NCBI RefSeq assembly: GCF_000347635.1
Contig: NC_020514.1
Location: 868,001-932,000, forward strand
Direction: 5' to 3'
DNA: 64,000 bases
Source: Paraglaciecola psychrophila 170
Lineage (GTDB): Bacteria > Pseudomonadota > Gammaproteobacteria > Enterobacterales > Alteromonadaceae
Shown here: positions 59,019 through 64,000 of the stretch, piece after piece
Numbering within the stretch: position 1 is the first letter of the stretch
Layout of the letters: each line of letters starts with the position of its first letter
Made by a program: the position numbers and the translations under genes
Notes under the pieces: model-generated
What the model was told of the DNA's origin: nothing
The model's database searches: none
The model's input: only the letters and a program-made list of their open reading frames with translations

Positions 59019-60779
59019 TTATTGATAATCAAATTCTGCATCGCTTACAACCATCAAATCATCTGCGCCATTAAACAAGTTTGTTTTAAAGCCGTCTTTT
59101 CTAGGTAACAGTCTTTTAATATAAAAAGCACAAGTATTGGCTTTACCTAACTTGATGCTTTCAATATCTGAATGTTCTGCGGTATCCGCCATGCTCAACC
59201 AAATTACACCTAACAAACAATAAGCGCTGTAATTCATAAAGTCGTATGCTGCACCTGCTAAATCAACCGCATTTTGTTGTTTTAGCTCGGTTGCTGTGGC
59301 CAACCATTCGGCTAGTAGTTCAGACGCTTGTGTTTGCATATCGGCGTTAGTCATCTGTTCTATTTTACTGTTAAACAGCTCGAATGTATCTTCCAGCATA
59401 GTGCCTTTGTCACGGGCCAATTTTCTGGAGATTAAATCCAGAGCCTGAATGCCGTTGGTACCTTCATACAACTGGGCAATTCTGGCGTCGCGAACGAGTT
59501 GCTCCATGCCCCATTCACGAATATAGCCATGGCCACCGTAGACTTGTATACCGAGATTACTCATCTCGCTACCCATATCTGTCATAAAGCCTTTAACAAT
59601 AGGGGTTAAAAAAGAGATAACGCTTTTCGCCTTGTGCTTTTCTTGATCTTTACCAAATCTTTCTACATCCATCTGCTGTGCATAAAGCAGAGCTAAAGCA
59701 CGACAGCCTTCGGCTATGGCTTTTTGAGTCAGTAACATTTTGAGAACGTCAGGTTGATGAATTATTGGGTCAGCTTTTTTGCTTGGCTCCTGTATGCCTT
59801 GAGGTGCGCGGGACTGCAAGCGGTCACGTGCGTATTCCAAAGAGCCTTGATAAGATGCTTCTACAATGCCAAGACCTTGTAGACCTACTTGAAAACGTGC
59901 GTCATTCATCATAGTAAACATACAGGCAAGGCCGTTATTTGCTTCGCCAACAAGAAATCCTTGGGCACCATCAAAATTCATGACACAAGTAGGGCTAGCT
60001 TTAATCCCCATTTTTTTCTCAATACTGCCCACGGTGACTGCATTTCTTTGGCCGATACCACCGTCACTAAGAGGTAAGAATTTTGGTGTTAAAAATAAAC
60101 TGATGCCTTTCACACCCACAGGTGCATCGGGGAGCCGGGCTAGAACTAAATGGATGATATTATCTGTCCAATCGTGATCCCCAGAAGATATAAATATTTT
60201 GCTTCCGGTTATGCTAAAGCTGCCGTCTTCATTGGGTATAGCTTTAGTGCCTAATAAACTTAAGTCAGTTCCTGCATGGGGCTCTGTTAAACACATAGTG
60301 CCAGTCCATTCACCAGACACAAGTTTGGATAAGTAGGTATTTTGAAGGGCAGTACTTGCATGTTTTGTGATGGCTAATATGGCACTTTCGCTCAGCATGC
60401 CCGTCAAGCGCCAGCTTAAGTTGGCTGAATTCAACATTTCATGGACTGGCACTGCGACGGTATTGGGCAAATCTTGCCCACCAAAGTCAGCGTTTCCTAA
60501 CATCGCGTTCCATCCGTTTGCTACGTAGTCTTTGTGAGCCTCAGCAAAACCATCGGGAGTCGTGACATTTCCATCAATTAATTTAGCACCTTGCTCGTCA
60601 CCTTCTCGATTCAGTGGAGCAATGATTTCTTCTGCAAATTTTGCGCCCTGCAGTAGGATTTCGTTGACTAAATCCTTATCAAAATCTTCTAATCCTAATT
60701 TTTGATAATGTGCCGACAGATTTAACCAATCATGTAGTATAAATTGCATATCTTTTATTGGGGCATGGTATTGGGGCAT
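59019..60779 (-). CDS. Acyl-CoA dehydrogenase
   Basis: A 586-residue acyl-CoA dehydrogenase of the longer, C-terminally extended type used in fatty-acid beta-oxidation. The FAD/substrate motifs TGTMCLTEPHAGTDLSLL (near residue 158) and IQVYGGHGYIREWGMEQLVRDARIAQLYEGTNGIQALDL (near 422, with catalytic Glu in YEGTNG) are intact. No partner genes are beside it. The long C-terminal extension is usual for this subgroup; chain-length preference is not evident. Confidence 0.94.
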   Translation of the reverse strand: MPQYHAPIKDMQFILHDWLNLSAHYQKLGLEDFDKDLVNEILLQGAKFAEEIIAPLNREGDEQGAKLIDGNVTTPDGFAEAHKDYVANGWNAMLGNADFGGQDLPNTVAVPVHEMLNSANLSWRLTGMLSESAILAITKHASTALQNTYLSKLVSGEWTGTMCLTEPHAGTDLSLLGTKAIPNEDGSFSITGSKIFISSGDHDWTDNIIHLVLARLPDAPVGVKGISLFLTPKFLPLSDGGIGQRNAVTVGSIEKKMGIKASPTCVMNFDGAQGFLVGEANNGLACMFTMMNDARFQVGLQGLGIVEASYQGSLEYARDRLQSRAPQGIQEPSKKADPIIHQPDVLKMLLTQKAIAEGCRALALLYAQQMDVERFGKDQEKHKAKSVISFLTPIVKGFMTDMGSEMSNLGIQVYGGHGYIREWGMEQLVRDARIAQLYEGTNGIQALDLISRKLARDKGTMLEDTFELFNSKIEQMTNADMQTQASELLAEWLATATELKQQNAVDLAGAAYDFMNYSAYCLLGVIWLSMADTAEHSDIESIKLGKANTCAFYIKRLLPRKDGFKTNLFNGADDLMVVSDAEFDYQ

Positions 60780-60933
60780 AGGAATGATCTCTAAAAATCT
60801 AATATTGTGGTGATTATACTGTTATTTGATGGTTTTAGTTCCTAAAAGTCATGTAATGACTATTAAAAGTGTTGATGTGGCGTTACTCATTTTATGAATG
60901 ATCGCTGCTTTTAGCCGACGTTACAGCTCTAAA

Positions 60934-61434
60934 TTAATCCAGTTGATTATAAGCTTCACGTAATGTAATCAAATTTATGCCGTTAACCCAGTGATCTTGT
61001 TCTGTATTAAACGGGTCAACCAGAGAAATTTTACTGACTTTTTGTTGGGCCCATGCTGGTACTGGAAATTCTTGAAGTTGCCTAGAAAATTCATCTGTGA
61101 GTTTACATTCAAAATATTGGGTTTCATCAGGGGCTGTAAACAGTAACTTACCTACTTCAACATTTAATCCTGTTGTTTCCCACACCGCTTTATGTGCGGT
61201 ACATTGAGCGCTTATTAATTTTTGTTGTTTATGAGTGGGTAAATCCCAGCCCATGGCGTCATTATTTTTGACCACTAACAGTCGAACGTTTGATTTTATA
61301 AGACAAGCTGCTGCCGAAGGCTTTGTTTCTGTATATAATATGTTAGTCCGACACATCGGGTCCGCAGGGATGTCTCTACTGCATCCTAATGCAAAAAACA
61401 CAAAAATTGTTGTTACAAATAACCTGTTCAGCAT
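60934..61434 (-). CDS. Nudix-like lipoprotein with altered Nudix box
   Basis: A 166-residue protein with a lipobox (FALGCS, Cys near 18) and then a small Nudix-like fold (SAAACLIKSNVRLLVVKNND...LPTHKQQKL). The Nudix box is degenerate: where REVxEE is expected, the sequence reads KAVWET, so one of the metal-binding glutamates is kept and others are replaced. This points to a non-hydrolase or altered function, in the periplasm. It is a stand-alone gene. Confidence 0.65.
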   Translation of the reverse strand: MLNRLFVTTIFVFFALGCSRDIPADPMCRTNILYTETKPSAAACLIKSNVRLLVVKNNDAMGWDLPTHKQQKLISAQCTAHKAVWETTGLNVEVGKLLFTAPDETQYFECKLTDEFSRQLQEFPVPAWAQQKVSKISLVDPFNTEQDHWVNGINLITLREAYNQLD

Positions 61435-61561
61435 TATGTCATGTACACCAGTAGTATGAATTTAGTTATTATTACATTTATTTCCTCATTCTCCATCATT
61501 AATGGTGGATGCTAACAATTCAAAGTTTCTATTCAATTTTATATTTTAAATAGGTCATATC

Positions 61562-62626
61562 ATGTCTAAAGGGTTAAAAGTTTCTCCTCTGCTAATTGCT
61601 GTTGTGTTGTGTTTAGGTCTGGTGGTGTATCTATATTTGCCAAAGGAGGAGTCTCAACAAGTTAGACAAGCCAATGCTACTTTAGTGAAAGTACATCGCG
61701 CAGCTGAAGAACAGTTTGAAGTAATTGTTGAAGCGTTAGGTACGGGTAGGGCAAATGAGTCAGTACTTATAACCACACAAACTTCAGATATTGTATATAA
61801 AATTAATTTTGACGACGGTGATAGGGTCAAGGCTGGCCAAGTATTACTGACCTTAATCGACTTAGAAGAAAAAGCGCGGTTAGCCGCGTTAGACGTTGAT
61901 TTACAGGAAGCAAATCGCCAATTAAATCGCATCGCTAACTTAGCTAAAAACAATGTGGCGTCTGAACAATTATTAGATGAACAACAAGCCGAAGTTAATG
62001 CTCTGATAGCTGAAATGAATGTATTAAAAACGCAGATGCGCGCGCTCGAAGTAAGGGCACCTTTTGATGGTTTATTGGGATTACGTCAAGTCAGTGTTGG
62101 GGCGTTAGTTCGACCCGGTGATGCCATCACTACCTTGGATGATTTATCTATTATCAAAGTTGATTTTAATATTGCCGAGGTGCATTTGCCTAGCTTGGCG
62201 ATTGGTCAAAATATTCGAGCAACATCCATTGCCTATCCTGATGAAATATTCGAAGGCAAGATAGTCAGCATAGGCTCTAGGGTTGATCCTGCTACACGCG
62301 CAATTCAAATTCGTGCAAATATTAACAACCAAGATTTTAAATTACGTCCGGGTATGCTATTACAGATTAACTTGCAGAAGAAGATGCTGACTACTTTGAT
62401 TCTTCCAGAAGCTAGCTTAGTACCAGTCGAGGATAAACATTTTGTGTTTGTAGTTAACGATGCAGAAGTCACCAGAAAACAGGTGAAAATTGGCCTGCGT
62501 AAACCGGGTAAAGTACAAATTATTTCGGGTTTAAACGAGGGGGAGCTGGTGGTGATTGAAGGAGCATTAAAATTAAGAGATGGCTCAAAAGTCAAAATTC
62601 TTAATATTGATGAGATAGAGGGGTAA
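61562..62626 (+). CDS. RND efflux periplasmic adaptor (membrane fusion protein)
   Basis: A 354-residue adaptor with an N-terminal anchor (LLIAVVLCLGLVVYLYL). A lipoyl-like half motif (TSDIVYKINFDDGDRVKAGQVLLTL), a coiled-coil hairpin (about 100-160), the second lipoyl half (VRAPFDGLLGLRQVSVGALVRPGD) and a beta-barrel follow. It links an RND pump to an outer-membrane channel. It is 3 bases before the pump gene; no regulator or channel gene was seen within the window. Confidence 0.93.
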   Translation: MSKGLKVSPLLIAVVLCLGLVVYLYLPKEESQQVRQANATLVKVHRAAEEQFEVIVEALGTGRANESVLITTQTSDIVYKINFDDGDRVKAGQVLLTLIDLEEKARLAALDVDLQEANRQLNRIANLAKNNVASEQLLDEQQAEVNALIAEMNVLKTQMRALEVRAPFDGLLGLRQVSVGALVRPGDAITTLDDLSIIKVDFNIAEVHLPSLAIGQNIRATSIAYPDEIFEGKIVSIGSRVDPATRAIQIRANINNQDFKLRPGMLLQINLQKKMLTTLILPEASLVPVEDKHFVFVVNDAEVTRKQVKIGLRKPGKVQIISGLNEGELVVIEGALKLRDGSKVKILNIDEIEG

Positions 62627-62629
62627 GCC

Positions 62630-64000
62630 ATGTTTCTTTCAGATATATCGGTTAAACGCCCAGTTTTTGCATCAGTTGTGAATTTGTTACTTGTGGTCTT
62701 TGGCATCGTTTCTATTAGTTTATTATCGTTGCGAGAATATCCTGATATCGACCCCCCAATCGTTTCAATCAACACTAATTACCCAGGTGCTTCAGCCTCG
62801 ATTGTAGAAACACGTATCACACAGTTAATTGAAGAACGTATTAGTGGTATCGAAGGCATTAAAAATATTGAGTCAAGTAGTCGCAATGGGCGTTCATCTA
62901 TCAGTATTGAGTTTGACCTATCCAGAGATATTGATGCCGCATCGAACGATGTGCGCGAGAGAGTAAGCCGAGTACTCAACAATCTGCCTGATCAAGCAGA
63001 ACCCCCTGAGGTGTCCAAGTCTAATTCAGACGAAGACGTTATCGTTTGGTACAACTTACGCAGCGACAACTTATCTGTGATGGAATTAACAGACTATGCA
63101 GATAGATTTGTAGTTGACCGTTTATCGGTTGCAGAAGGTGTTGCACGTGTGCAATTAGGCGGTGGTCGAAAATACGCTATGAAGGTGTGGTTAGATAGAA
63201 ACGCTATGGCTGCCAGAGATATTACCGTAACTGATATCGAGAATGTTATACGCTCTGAGAATGTCGAATTACCTGCAGGTGAAGTGGAATCTATCGACCG
63301 GGATTTCGAAGTACGAGTAGCAAGAAGTTTTCTTACTCCAGAAGATTTTTCTAATCTAACCATTAAAGCCAGTGCTGATGGTTACTTAGTTAAATTAAAA
63401 GAAGTGGCACGAGTTGAATTAGGTGCGGAGGACGACGAGACCGAGTTTCGTGGTGGCGGAGTAAATATGATTGGTTTAGGTATTGTTAAACAATCAAAGG
63501 CAAATACCCTCGAAGTGGCCAGAGCGGCAAAAGCTGCCATTCAACTTATCGAGCAGACTCTGCCAGACAATATTTTTATTGTTCCAAGTTATGATTCTTC
63601 GGTGTTTATTGAAGCGTCTATAAATGAGGTATATGAAACATTAGCTATTGCTATCTTGATGGTGGTATTAGTTATTTATGTGTTTTTAGGCAATATTCGA
63701 GCGACGCTAATTCCTGCCGTTACTGTGCCCGTATCTTTGGTTTCCGCTTTTATCGTCATGTACGCCTTGGGATTTTCGATTAACTTACTCACATTGCTAG
63801 CGATGGTTTTAGCTATTGGGTTAGTGGTTGACGACGCCATAGTGGTGTTGGAAAACATTTCTAGGCGAATAGAAATGGGTGAACCACCAATTTTAGCAGC
63901 CTATCGAGGGGCAAGAGAAGTGGGGTTTGCGGTAATCGCTACCACTTTAGTCTTAATTTCTGTGTTTGTTCCCTTGGTATTCTTACAAGGTAATATTGGT
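62630..64000 (+). CDS. RND efflux pump permease, N-terminal part (cut by window end)
   Basis: 457 codons are visible and the frame is open to the last base. The first helix (FASVVNLLLVVFGIVSISLL), the porter domain (PPIVSINTNYPGASASIVET), then helices 2-4 with IGLVVDDAIVVLENI (the proton-relay Asp pair of HAE-type pumps) are seen. It starts with ATG at 62630, right after the adaptor stop. The type, with YPDIDPPIV, is that of hydrophobe/multidrug pumps (HAE-1 class). Specificity is unknown. Confidence 0.95.
   Translation, partial: MFLSDISVKRPVFASVVNLLLVVFGIVSISLLSLREYPDIDPPIVSINTNYPGASASIVETRITQLIEERISGIEGIKNIESSSRNGRSSISIEFDLSRDIDAASNDVRERVSRVLNNLPDQAEPPEVSKSNSDEDVIVWYNLRSDNLSVMELTDYADRFVVDRLSVAEGVARVQLGGGRKYAMKVWLDRNAMAARDITVTDIENVIRSENVELPAGEVESIDRDFEVRVARSFLTPEDFSNLTIKASADGYLVKLKEVARVELGAEDDETEFRGGGVNMIGLGIVKQSKANTLEVARAAKAAIQLIEQTLPDNIFIVPSYDSSVFIEASINEVYETLAIAILMVVLVIYVFLGNIRATLIPAVTVPVSLVSAFIVMYALGFSINLLTLLAMVLAIGLVVDDAIVVLENISRRIEMGEPPILAAYRGAREVGFAVIATTLVLISVFVPLVFLQGNIG

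Overview
The window looks like chromosomal DNA of a marine gammaproteobacterium of the order Alteromonadales, probably close to Glaciecola/Paraglaciecola. This rests on gene content and order (lptD-surA-pdxA-rsmA-apaG-apaH facing amgK-murU-djlA; ygfB-pepP-ubiI; a TldD/TldE-DUF4159-MoxR-DUF58 cluster), an AT-rich composition, and sorting tails of the GlyGly-CTERM and PEP-CTERM type. No tRNA, rRNA, CRISPR array, complete insertion sequence or prophage was seen.

Layout. 1-7 kb: the end of mtnK, an SDR oxidoreductase, and a minus-strand ribose salvage group (ribokinase, nucleoside hydrolase, a GAF hybrid kinase, fau, rpiA). 7.2-12.8 kb: 6S RNA (minus) back to back with ygfB-pepP-ubiI, then small genes (lipoprotein, ybaK, GNAT, TSUP exporter). 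12.9-25 kb: a long minus-strand envelope/proteolysis cluster TldD-TldE-DUF4159-MoxR-DUF58-BatA-like-DUF4175-membrane protein, interrupted by a three-copy tandem duplication. 25-32 kb: secreted or periplasmic hydrolases (SGNH, DUF885, M24, a beta-lactamase-like serine hydrolase) and a ZapE-type ATPase. 32-44 kb: accessory DNA with three DUF6491-like lipoproteins, a secreted low-complexity protein plus outer-membrane barrel pair, a periplasmic binding protein, an S8 protease divergent from an ECF sigma/anti-sigma/lipoprotein operon, and a putative nuclease. 44-56 kb: a chemoreceptor and the conserved lptD/amgK region. 56-59 kb: a gene graveyard (BASS transporter, katG tail, PEP-CTERM tail) around an intact GlyGly-CTERM protein. 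59-64 kb: acyl-CoA dehydrogenase, a Nudix-like lipoprotein and an RND efflux pair cut by the window end.

Two themes stand out. First, several genes (pepP, lptD, surA, murU, the last gene of the MoxR cluster, the third DUF6491 copy, probably the nuclease and the binding protein) are broken by single-base changes, nearly all in A/T homopolymers. Because LptD and SurA are core outer-membrane biogenesis factors, sequencing error is the simplest explanation for most of these. Real decay is seen elsewhere (BASS, katG, a kinase tail). Second, the best candidate for an undescribed system is the ECF module at 34-41.5 kb. The sigma gene and the secreted low-complexity protein gene 5 kb away share an identically spaced promoter-like motif (GGAATAA-N14-CGTnA), suggesting one regulon that couples a surface protein/barrel pair with an S8 protease and an envelope lipoprotein.
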